Shown: positions 10,572-21,486 of the stretch, piece after piece | Numbering within the stretch: the stretch's first letter is position 1 | Layout of the letters: each line of letters opens with the position of its first letter | From: Vanrija pseudolonga | Taxonomy: Eukaryota; Basidiomycota; Tremellomycetes; Trichosporonales; Trichosporonaceae | Direction of reading: 5' to 3' | Assembly (NCBI RefSeq): GCF_020906515.1 | Contig: NC_085849.1 | Span: forward strand, 2,418,001 to 2,482,000 | DNA: 64,000 nucleotides | Translations under genes and position numbers: made by a program | Notes under the pieces: model-generated | Database searches by the model: none | Told to the model about the DNA's origin: nothing | Seen by the model: the letters and a program-made list of their open reading frames with translations, nothing else

Positions 10572-13500
10572 TCAATTCAACCAGTCGCCAGAGTAGGTCG
10601 ACGAGTTGCGCTGGTGGTTCACGTCGTTCAGAGCCGCCGCCGCCGTGACAGCGGCGCCGGCGAAGGGGCTGTTTGATTTGGGCGTCGTCGAAGAGTGGTT
10701 GATCGACAATGGCGCAGTCTTGCCGGCCGTGCCATTGGCGCCGGCGTGGGCACCAGCGTGGTCGAGCGCGTGGTCATCGTTGTGGAATGTGGGTAAGTCG
10801 ACGTCGTGAGCGTCGGGTGACCGTGCCCGTTCCCACTGTTTCAGCTCGTTTGTAAACTACGCAGATCGTCAGTGCAAGTTACAACGTGGGTGGGTCCCAG
10901 TCTCGACGTACCTTGTCAAACGCTGTTGAAGTCACTCCGTCTGTCGAGGCACTCGAGTGGCGGCGGAGGCCCAGCCTCTCTCCACCGTCATCACTGCCTA
11001 GGTGGATACCCGACTGGTTCATCTCCAGCAATGTCTCGATGCGGTGGGTGGCCTGCGCAAGGTCGTCCCGGAGCACCTCATTGTCGCGCTCGGCCTCCTC
11101 GCTGCGCATGCGAAGTAAGTCGACCTCGCGCTGGCGCGCGCTCAAGCCGTCTTGAGAAGCCTGCAGCTCCTGCTGAAGGCTGACGTACTGGCCCTGGAGG
11201 GTGTTGAGGCGACGGTGAAGCTCGCCCTCAGAAACAGAGGGTGTGCTTCGGCCGCTGATGCCACGAGCTCCAGGCTCAGTCGAGCCAGCGCGTCCACGGT
11301 AGCTGTCGAGCTCGGCAATCAGCTGGCTGTTGGTCGTCTTCTGCTTGTTGAGCTCGTCCTTCATGCGCTTGAGCATCTTCTCGGTGCCCTTGACGTAGCG
11401 GACAGCAGTTTGGTAGTCGCCCTCGAGAGCGGCCATCTTCTCCTTGTGCTGCGCCTCGACTTCGTGGAGACGGCGTTCGGCCTCGATCGCACGACGGTCA
11501 GAGTCGCTGGGAGGGGTGGGTGACCGCATAGAAGCGGCGCTGGGGCTGCGAGTGTCCTTGACACGCTCGACGAGTCGGCCGAGAGACTCGACCTTGTCCT
11601 CGGCTTCCTGGCAACGACGGGTGAGCTCGTCGATTTCGCGCTGAGCGCTCTCGTGCGCGCGAGACTTGTCGCGAAGCTGCGTCTCGAGTTCACGCGAGGT
11701 GGGGGTCTCGAGCGAGTCGAGGTCGGCATCAGACACGTTGACACCGTGCTCGCCAAGGTGCTTGCGAAGCAGTGAAACACGAGTTTGCAGCTCGGTGACA
11801 GCCTGGTCGCGTTCCCGGAGCTCGGCGTCCTTGGCCGCGTAGAGGTCGCGGTACTTGGCGATCTCCTTCTGGGTAGTGAGGAGCTTGGTGCGGTGCTGGC
11901 GCATCTCTCCGCGAAGGGCCTTGTGGGTCGTCTCGATCTCGCGTGCCTTCTGCTGGTGGGTATGAGCAGCCAGCTCGGTCGCGTCGACACGCTGGCCAGC
12001 CTCGCGCAGCAGCTTGAGCAACGAAGACTTCTCCTCTTCCAAAGCTCGGAGCTGGTCCTGGTGGCCCTTGATGGAGCGCTCGTTATCGCCGTTGACACTG
12101 CGGTTCGACTCGAGAAGCTCCCCGAGACGGCCAGTGGTGATGGTGCGCAACGACGTGGCCTCCTCGACCGACTTGGCGTGAAGACCCTCCACCTCCACAG
12201 CACGCTGCCTGGCGTCCTCGGCTTCCTTTGCCTTGGCCTCGAGCTCGTGACGAGCTTCGGCCAACTCTTGCTCAAGCTGGGCCACCTTGTCTCGGGAGCC
12301 TGCGTGGAGCTCCTCAAGTTCCGCCGAACGAACACCGGCAGCGACCAGAGACGCCTGGACAGCCTCGATCAGCTGCAGGTGCTCATCATGCTTGCCAGTG
12401 ATGTCGTCGAGCTGGCTCCTGAACTGGTTGCGCTCCGACTCGCGCTGCTGAAGGTTCGAGTTGACGGTGATGAAGCGCTCGGTAAGGTCCCGCGATTGCT
12501 TGTCCTTGGTAGCCGACTGCTCGCGCAATTCTTCGAGTTCCTCCAGAAGCTGGGAGTGAGCCTCCTCGATCTGCTCGGCGCGCTGCAGAGTCTCCGCCTC
12601 ACGCTCCTCGGCCGACGAGTTGATCTCGCGAAGATGGGCTAGGTCCGCCTTGGATCGCTCAAGCTCCTGCTGAGAGGCGGTCTGCTCGTTGGCGCTCGCT
12701 TCCAGCTGGCGCTCAAGGTCGACGATGCGATCAGCCTCGACGCGGCTGAGATCGACAGTGGAACCGGTCTCCAGTGCGGCGGCCTTGGCGCGGTAGTAGG
12801 CAGCCTCCTGAAGTGCTGATTTCTGGAGGCGTTCGGCATCCTGAATCTTATCGCTGGCGACGCGCATCTGGTTTGCCACATCGTTCTGGAGGTTGGCCTT
12901 GTCCTGCTTCATCTGCAAGAGAGCGTCGACGAGCTGGCGCACGGTCTCATTCTCCCCGACAAGGTCCCCCGAGGGAAGGTCAGCCGTCTCCTCCTCAGGA
13001 ACAAAGCCTTGCTGAACAGCGCGGCTGAGAATAACACGCATCGCAGCTTCGCGACGCTTGGCCCCGTCCGCCTCGGTCTCTCGTGCCTTGAGCTCACGAA
13101 GCAAGTCGGCCGTGCCAGCAATCGAGTTGGGGCGGTTGCCGACAATGGAACCCGGGCGTCCTAAGAACGACGCCGGTCGGCCAGCATTGATCGAGTTGGG
13201 CCGGCTTCCAGAGTTGGGCGACCGTCCACCAAAGTAGAATGCGTCAGGTGGAAGGGCAGGGCGGTCTAAGCCCTCACCGTTGCGAAGTTGAGGGGGCGGC
13301 GAACGCGTGTTTCTGACATTTGGATGGATCGTATGGCTCGTGACATGGGCCTGGGGAGAGGTGGGGCTGCTGATGCCGTTCGGCGTGACGACGCGTTCGG
13401 TCGCAGGGCTGGACACGGCAGTACCATTGGCGCTAGTGACGATGACTGGCGGGGACATGGCACGACGGTACTCCTCGTCACCTTCCCGGCGTGGCCTCTG

Positions 13501-15698
13501 CGGCGGAACGCCGTTCGGGTTCGGGTTCGGGTTCGGCCGAGGAGGGCCCGAGTCCTGAGACTCCGACCTCGGCGTGTGTCTAGACTGAGTTGAACCCGTT
13601 TCGTTTGTGATGATCAGAGGACGAGGCTCTGAAGCAACGACAGAAGGAGAGATGGAGCGCGCAAGGTTGTCATAAGAGCGAGAGAACTGAGCCATGGACC
13701 CCGTGCCCGGGCCACCTGGGACGACGACTTGAGACCCTCCACCATAAGGCCCTGCTCCTCCCGGGGCAGTCCCTGGGCGGCCGCCTACATCCGAGGCGGT
13801 ACGTGGACGGATGGTGGCAGGAGTCGAGCCGCGAGCCGATGGGTTGTCTGCTGGGTACTTGATCTTGGCTACGTAGGGTCAGTTTGGGGCGGTCGGCTGC
13901 GAGGCGTTTCAACTCACTCGTATCCAGGACGTGGACGAGGTTGGGGTCGTCTCGGACGTGGGCTGGCGACAAGTTGGACTCTCCACCGACAACAAACACC
14001 TTGCCGTGCGCCGCACAGAGGCTGTGGCCAGACTTGGCCATTGGGGATGGGCCCATGTTTTGGAACATGTACCATCGCTGATCTGAGCCTGATTAGTTCT
14101 GCTCGCCCTTGCGCTAGGTCACTCGACTCACTGGAGATCCTGAAGGCAGCAAGGTCGCCGAGGTCCTTGCCATGGACATCTCGTCCACCAAACACATAGA
14201 CGACATCGTCAACAATGGCAGCGGCGTGGCCCTCGCGAGGAATGGGAATGTAGCCGATGCACTCGAGCTCCGACCAGGCGCCGGTGGTAATGTCGAATGA
14301 CCACGAGTCGTTGTAGTGGTAGTCTCCATCGGTACCGCCGAACAGGTAGAGCTTGTTACGGAACGGAACAAGCGTGTGGCCGGTACGCGCGAGCGGTGCT
14401 GGCGACGAGTAGCTCACGCGCTCCCACTGGTACCGTTGAACGCCATCCTTGCCCACTGAGAACAGTGTCAGCGTCGTTGTTCCTACGGTACCTTTTGCAA
14501 GACTTACACTGGCTAACATCAAAGGCCCAGAGATCGTCGAGATTACGGCCGTCAACATGGCCACCGTGGACATAGAATGTGTTGCCGACCATGCAGGCGG
14601 CATGCCCGTAGCGCCCGCTTGGTCCAGCCAGAACGGGCACGCGAGTCCACTCCTGTGTGCGGAGGTCGAGAATGTAGAGACCGTCGTCTTGCTTGTCGGT
14701 CTCGGTGAGCTTGGTGTCACCACCAAAGACCAGCATTACTCTGTCGGCGATCGCACTGACGTGACCGATTCGGGCGAGAGGCGCGTCTCCGCGCGTCTTG
14801 ACGAGCTGAAGCGAGCAGTCGCGCACGTCAAGGCTCCACAGGTCGTTGTGTGCTCTGTCGTGCGCCAAGCCACCAAACAGGAGCATGTGGCCCGAGTGAG
14901 ACGGGTACGAGGGAACACTGAGGCCATATCTGGGGAAAGGGGACGTCGGTGTCGCGGCTGGCGCGGTCGGGGGAGGCTGGTAGAGCCTGAGCGTCCGTGT
15001 AGACCATGGATATCCAGGCCCCGACGCAGCTCCAGGGGGAAGGTTGGACGACGACTGAGACGCGGGCCCAGTGACAGGCATAGATGTAGCCAGAGGCGAA
15101 GGTCCGTTCAGCTGCGGCGGAGCAGCGCCAGGAGGGTGCGTCGCGCCGAGCGAGGTTGTTGATGGATGGCCGGTTCCGTAGTTGAAGCCGGGACCAGGAG
15201 AGCTGCGACCCGACGCCGCCTCAACAAGGATGCCCTGCGGCGGCGGCACGGCGTACGGCATGGCCTGCTGCTAACGGAAGGTGAGCGCGACTCCTCGTTG
15301 GGCCACGCCATACTCACATTTGTTAACCTGCGGGGGTTCGAGTTGGGGTTTGCGGGGCTGAAAGCAGCAGCGGCATCCTGCCCAGCAGCAGCCATGGTCT
15401 GCATCATGGGCGGCGCTCTGTGTCTGTCAGTGTGCGTCCTTTCGGCGGTGTGATGGTCGTCGGCAAGCCGAGGGAGAGAGAGGGGGGGCGGTGGAAAGGC
15501 AGACGGACAGCTGGAGCCCGGGTCCAGCAGCACTTGTAGTTTGCAAGGCTGCCCCGAGAGAAATCACTAGGGTCGAGGTCGACGACAAGGTTGATGGGTG
15601 ATGGACAAAAGAGAAACTCACTGAACGGGCGGACTATTCGTAGGGGAACGCGCTCCATGCTCCCGCTCCTTGCTGGCCTTCTTCTTGAAGATCGCCAT
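10572..15698 (-). CDS. Tea1/Kel1-type kelch-repeat cell polarity protein
   Basis: Seven exons (15698-15622, 15417-15318, 15270-14508, 14455-14132, 14082-13918, 13868-10912, 10856-10572) join in phase to 1556 residues. The N-terminus is short and basic (MAIFKKKASKE). Residues about 165-480 hold kelch repeats, visible as HMLLFGG, VMLVFGG, TFYVHGG, KLYLFGG, VVYVFGG and KVFVVGG strands; the block ends VLDTTKIKYP, a junction typical of fungal Tea1/Kel1. A Ser/Pro/Asn-rich disordered stretch follows, then a long coiled coil from about 730 to 1410. In yeasts such proteins sit at cell ends, carried by microtubule tips or bound to formins, and mark growth sites. The start of exon 3 has cagcag after ttag, so alternative acceptors could add or drop Gln. 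The C-terminal 95 codons are on a separate exon. Confidence 0.88.
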
Positions 15699-17596
15699 GG
15701 TCACTATGTGATGGAGTAGGGGTGGATGCCTCAATCACAAGAGGATTGCGCGCGCGATGGGCAACGGCGGACCAGAGTCGAGACGCGCGGAAAGAGATCC
15801 TTCCGAGCTACGACGCGTAGAGGGGTCGTCGTGGCGGCGGCTGTTGACGGGGTGCGATCAACAGGGGCGGGACCGCGTCGTGTTCATGAACTGGTCGTGG
15901 CTGTGGGTATGGGGCGGACGTAGCACGCGTTGTTCGAGCCAGAGACGTAGAGACGATATTAGTTGAGTGAGGTGTGTGGTCGTTGACCGTCGGGTGTCGG
16001 TCGTTGGTCGTCACGACTCTTGGGTTGTGGGCGGGTTGCGAGGGGCCGTGCGCACGTCGAGTGCGTGTTTGGGCGTTGGTCACGAGCAAAAGTTGTGTAT
16101 ATTTGTCAAAAGCGGGCTTGTGCGGCAACAACGCCAGGAGTTGTGTGTGTAGTAGAGAGCAAGATGGAGTTTATGGATGCAAACACTCGGGCGCGTCGTG
16201 GTGTGTTGCACAAGGGGGGGCGAAGAATGGAGGGAAGGTGGAAGAGTAGGGGACGAGCCGTTAGGTGGTAGATGAAAGTGAAAGGGAGAGGGTGCAAGGG
16301 ACAACGACTGGGCTCGACGGCTGGACAGACTGGCTGGCTGGATGGGTGGCAGGCAAGGACGGCACAAGAGCAGAGGGTTTGGGTGGCAGGCAAGGCAGAG
16401 CACCAGCAGCGCGGGTGAGACAATGGGCGCGCGGGCAGGTCGGGTAACTTGAACGCGCCTAGACTACTACAATTATTCACAAGCAAGCAGAAAAAAAAAG
16501 TCTTCTACAGCATCCAAAGTAGGATTCACGACGCGTAGAGATATGGTTGTTGTTGTTGTCGTCGATCTTGTTGCAGTAGCAGCTCCAGGTGGTGATGCAA
16601 GGCCGCAGAGTGTCCAGGATAGGAAGGTGGATGGTAGGGGGGGGGAGGTACAGCGTACGAGGAAGATTCTGTGGCGTCGAGGTGGGTGGGGGGGCAAGTC
16701 GTGCTCGACGACGCATCAGTGGTAGAGGCAGCGGTTGGCTGGCAGACTGCTGAGTGAGTGCCAGAGCTGCCCCAGGGTCATCCTTCCTTGAGACTTTGCA
16801 GGGTCAAACGTGTTGGGTTTGTCTCTGTCCCGTAGCTCTGGCTGCAGCGGCGAGTGCAGACAAACTACGGCACGAGGCCGGCACGAACGGCACGTCTGGG
16901 TTGTTATGTGCGTGAGAGACCCTTAGTTCAACCTTACCGTCTCCTTGAAGCTCGCTCGCTCGCTGCCCACCCGGCGCGCCCTCTTCCTCGCCAGTCGCCA
17001 GGCACGCCCGGCACCTCACACACACCAACCGCACCTGTGCTCGTGCTGGCTCCTTGCTCCAGAGCTCTCAGCTCTACCACACACATTCCAGCCCAACTGT
17101 TTTTTTTTCATTGCACCCAGAGTGCGACGTGTACTGTAGCAGGACATGCCGGTCCCGCGCAGCTCACTAATGCACCTTGGACACGCGCCAAAATGGGGCA
17201 GTGGAGCGGTGGAGGGGGTGGGGGGATAAAGATCTCGCGAGGGCAGTGAGCTTGCCAGGCTGCCAATTGCTCGCAGCATGGGGAGAGAGAGGGGGGGGGG
17301 GGGTCGTGGGTGAGCAGACGAGATACAGTTCACCACAGTGTGTGCTTCCTCAAGACCACCCAAACAAGGTGCAAGGTACGACGCGCTCCATCGCGTACCA
17401 CGCCGAACATGAAAGCATGTCACTGCCGCCCTCACGCGCCTCACGGCCCCGCCGGTAGCTAGTACCTGTCACACCTGCAGCACCGTTACGCGTCGTGTGC
17501 TCTTGAACGCCACACAACCAACACCGGATCTGTTCCCCGTCGTACCTGCTCTGATTGTTGACAATACATCTGATCCTGATCCTTCTTCTCGTCGCT
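15699..17596. other. Long intergenic region without a recognised gene
   Basis: About 1.9 kb between the start of the Tea1/Kel1-like gene and the 3' end of the isomerase gene. It holds homopurine and homopolymer tracts (an A run near 16490, a T run at 17101-17108, a G run near 17288-17301) and overlapping chance frames on both strands. It probably contains a long promoter and 5' leader for the polarity gene. No protein family or structured RNA recognised. Confidence 0.5.
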
Positions 17597-18927
17597 TTAC
17601 AACTTGGCCTTGGGATCAACAGTCGCGTTGATCGCCTTGTAGACAGGGGTCCTCTTGGCACGGACAGCCAGCATGGACTGAACAGTGTCCTCCGACTGAA
17701 GCATAGCCCTGTGTCATGTTAGTCGAGCCACAGGCCGACGCATCTACACTTACATGTTCCAAGCAGCCTGGTACTCGAGGCTCTCCTCGACGCTGAATTG
17801 GTCAGTTGTTGTCAGTCAAGAGTCATGTTGCTCACGTGTGGTCGCGGGCGTCTGCTTGCGTCAGCACTCTGACTATTTCCAGCGGCTCGGCACTCACGGT
17901 TCATAATGTGCTTGGTGCTGACAACGGCAACGGGACTGTTGGCGGCAATGACCGTAGCAAGCTTGATTGCCGCAGCTATAACCGCGTCAGAGGAGGGGCC
18001 AAACAATCGCTCACCAATGACCTCCTTCCGCGAGCCGGGGACGACATCGCTGACAAATCCAATGTCCTTGGCCTCCTGGGCACCAAACTGGCGACCGGTG
18101 AGAGCGAGCTCACGCGACTTGGACTCGTTGCCGGTCGCCTTGGTGAAGCGCTGCAGAGTGCCAATGTCGGCAGCGAGGCCGACCTTGACCTCCTGCCACT
18201 TGTCAGCAAGTGCCACCTAACCGGTCCACAGCCGGTACTCACCATGATGCCAAACTTGACGTCCTCGGCAGCGAGGCGGATGTCGCATGCAGAGGCAATG
18301 TCGACGGCGAGGCCGAGCGAGTAGCCGTAGAAAGCACCAATGACGGGAGGGCGGGCCTTCTGGAGCGACGAGATCGCGCCTTGGAATTCCTAGTGGTGGG
18401 GGTGGTAAGTGGGGCCCGCACCGGTTAAGTTTGGCCGGCACCTACCAAGATGTGGTCGTAGAGAGCAAGAGCACGGCGAGCGGGGTCGGCGTACACTGGG
18501 CCACCCGAGATGTTGCCAGTGTTGTCGACTGGGCATGTTAGCTGCCTTGTCCGTTGCGTTGTTGTTGTCGGTGCTATGCATGCCAGACTCACGGTCAAGG
18601 CCGGCAGAGAAGAACCTCTCAAGTGCCGAGCTCAGGACGATGACACGGACCTCGCCAGACTTGGAAGCACGCTCAATAATCTGCCGCAGCTCCTGCCACT
18701 TGCTATACACGAGGTCAGTGTGCGTGCATGTTGTTGCGCGTTCACATGTCTGTTGTACTCACGGGTCGTGGAAGGCGTTGACGGGAGGCCTATGGCGCTC
18801 ACGTTAGCCTGGGTCGATCCACTCGGGCCTGAGCTGGTGTTGCTCACCTGTTGAACTCGAGGAGGAGCACGCCCGGGGCAGCCTCCGAGGCGCGGTGGAA
18901 CTGGCCGTTGTACTGGGAAGCGTTCAT
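17597..18927 (-). CDS. Delta(3,5)-Delta(2,4)-dienoyl-CoA isomerase (ECH1-like), probably peroxisomal
   Basis: Ten exons on the minus strand (18927-18848, 18789-18763, 18702-18593, 18528-18446, 18389-18243, 18192-18015, 17975-17898, 17851-17836, 17792-17754, 17708-17597) give 289 residues, close to the family norm. This crotonase-fold enzyme moves double bonds during beta-oxidation of unsaturated fatty acids. All three catalytic acids of rat ECH1 (Asp176, Glu196, Asp204) have counterparts with identical spacing: Asp in LAVDIASACD, then 20 residues on the Glu of EVKVG, then 8 on the Asp of AADIGTLQRF. The tail after the micro-exon (ARDHTVEESLEYQAAWNMAM) also fits. The protein ends in PKAKL; AKL is a peroxisomal PTS1 signal and there is no obvious mitochondrial presequence. 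Exons of 27, 39 and only 16 bases are noteworthy. Confidence 0.9.
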
Positions 18928-19483
18928 TGTTTGTGTGTGTCTGTGGGAGTTGGTGTGAGATGAGGAAGATGGACAAAGTGGTGGTGGTGCGGGTTTGTTG
19001 TTGTAATGTGGGGGGGTTGTAATGAAATTCGGCTACTTGTTAATAGCGGGGGAGGAAGGGGTGAATATAGAATAGGGGCAACAAAGGGTCGCTAGTGTGA
19101 CGACGGCGGCGACGGGCTACGGTGGTGGTGGTCCACGACGTTGCAACTCACTCAAGTCTTCCTTGTCGTATATCTTTCACTTTCCACCCTCGTCAACCTT
19201 CCCTCGTCTCCGCCTTTTTATCTGGCTCAAAGCAACTGCAGCCTAGAGACGCCGACCGAGTCCAGAATACCCGGTCACTCTCGGCTGTACAAGCTCTCTT
19301 GCTGCATCGGCGCCGGTCTCAAAAGTCGCTCCCCCAAGGAAACCCACAACAAGTTTGGGTTCCGGACTGATCTTGCCGCCTTCCAGAGACAGCGGCCGCC
19401 GCTGACAGGGAACGCCAAGTCGAAGCGACCATATCAGCGGACATCCTTCTCGGCGGTCGATCGTGACGCCGAGGCCGAACACG
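18928..19483. other. Divergent promoter region
   Basis: Separates the starts of the isomerase (minus) and LIS1 (plus) genes. It contains a g/t-rich block near 18960-19030 that is the cac/aac-rich leader of the isomerase read from the other strand. No gene seen. Confidence 0.5.
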
Positions 19484-21225
19484 ATGGCGTCCATTCTCTC
19501 GGAACGTCAGAAGGATGAGCTGTGAGTGTTGACGACCGATGACCAGATGCATGTGGTCAGACGTTACGCCCGAGCCTCCACTGACACGCCGGCGCGCGCT
19601 CCTCCTTCCTTCCTTCTCCTGTTTCGACCACGAACCCCCTTCACCAACCCCCACCCCGGCCCACGAACAACCCACCCGGCGGCCCATCATGACCATGCAG
19701 GCATCGCGCAATGCTCTCGTACGCGCTCAGCGCTGGGATGCCCGAAACATACGCGGCCTTGGCACGAGAGTCTGGAATCTCAGACTTTGATGGGTCCGAC
19801 CCCAAGGCCAAGTGGGTCGGTCTGCTCGAGAAGAAATGGACAAGCGTAATTCGCCTGCAGAAGAAGGTCGGTCTGCCCTCGGGGACGGGATGGGGATGGC
19901 AGATGCCATCAGCCAGGTATGGTCATGCTGACATGAGAACACAGATCATGGACCTCGAGTCTCGAAACGCAGCCCTCGTCGCCGAGCTCGCATCACCTAC
20001 ACGAGCAGTGACGTCGAACTCGAGCAATGCCCTCTTCCTCCCGCGTGCGCCAGCGCGGCACTCGCTGAGCTCACATCGCGCACCGATCACGCGGGTGGCT
20101 TTCCACCCAACATGGACCGTGCTCGCCAGTGCCAGCGAGGATGCGACAGTCAAGATTTGGGACTGGGAGAGCGGAGACTTTGAGCGCACCGTCAAAGGGC
20201 ATACCAAGGCGGTGGCCGATGTCGACTTTGACCCAAAGGGCAACTTGATGGGTGGGTGAACTGCTTGCCTGGGCTGTACCGTGCTGACGTTGGGCAGTGA
20301 CATGTTCGGCTGACCTCACAATCAAGCTCTGGGACACGGCCAACGACTACAAGAATAGCAAAACACTGCACGGCCATGACCACTCGGTATCAAGCGTCCG
20401 ATTCATGCCGACGGGAGAGCAGTTGATATCTGCATCGCGAGACAAGACCATTCGTGTTTGGGAAGTCTCTACTGGGTGGGTACCAGCGACCTGAGCGGCT
20501 AGTAACGCCTCTAGCTACTGCATCAAGACTCTTACGGGGCACGCCGAGTGGGTGCGAGAAGCAGTGCCATCAGACGATGGCAAGTACCTCGTCAGCGCGT
20601 CAAACGATCAGACCGCCCGAGTGTGGGACTTTGGAACAGGCGAGACCAAAGCCGAGTTACGAGGGCACGAGCACGTCGTCGAGTGCGCCGTCTTTGCGCC
20701 TGTGGCAGCATATGCCGCCATCCGCGAGCTCGGGGGACTGCAGGTCGCAGCAGGCGACACAAGGGCACGCGCGCCTGGAGCGTTTGTGGCGACTGGCTCG
20801 CGTGACAAGACGATTAGGCTATGGGACGCCGTCTCGGGGCAGTGTGTCCGCGTTCTGGTGAGTGACATGACACTTGCAAAGTCTGACGCCCCAGTCTGGA
20901 CACGACAACTGGGTCCGCGCACTCGTCTTCCACCCGAGCGGAAAGTATCTCTTATCGGCCTCGGACGACAAGACGATCCGCGTGTGGGAACTGGCCAACG
21001 GCCGCTGTGTCAAGACGATTGACGCCCACTCGCACTTTGTGACCTGCCTCGCCTGGGGACGGGCATTGATGGGAGGCAACGCAGACGGCGCCAGCGCCAA
21101 CGGCGGCCAAGAGCCGCGACGAATCAACGTCATCGCATCTGGTTCAGTGGACCAGTCTATCAAGGTGAGTTGAGGCTCGTGCATCCTGGCCGTAACTGAC
21201 GCCGTCGCAGATCTGGGTCCCATGA
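19484..21225 (+). CDS. PAC1: LIS1/Pac1/NudF dynein regulator (LisH + WD40)
   Basis: Seven exons (19484-19521, 19701-19866, 19945-20251, 20298-20475, 20515-20857, 20895-21164, 21211-21225) give 438 residues. LIS1 binds the dynein motor and stabilises its active state, and is needed for nuclear migration and organelle transport. The N-terminus [18 protein letters not shown] is nearly diagnostic for the LisH domain; a short coiled coil (RLQKKIMDLESR) follows, and then seven WD40 blades with motifs such as VKIWDW, IKLWDT, IRVWEV, ARVWDF, IRLWDA, IRVWEL and a final IKIWVP. Two blades contain Ala/Gly-rich loop insertions (about [13 protein letters not shown] and [13 protein letters not shown]). The 78-base intron 19867-19944 has no stop and keeps frame, but it has a gctgac branch site, and removing it restores the canonical LQKKIMDLE sequence. 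Confidence 0.93.
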
Positions 21226-21486
21226 GCCGATCTCCTCACCATTTGCACATGCTCTTCACGCCCTTCACGCCCCACGCCCACCTCCAACCCCCGTAATATT
21301 GCGCATTAGAGCGCGCCAGACTAGCCGGTCGAGCACCGGTCGATACCAGTGCATTGCATGCAGCTTTCACCGCTGCCCCAATGATGCATCCACTTATAGC
21401 GGGTATAGTGACTAGGATATGGTTTGGCAAGTGGCAAGATTATATGTCGTAGCAGTCGTGAGAGTGACGTGAGGGTCTAATCCGCC

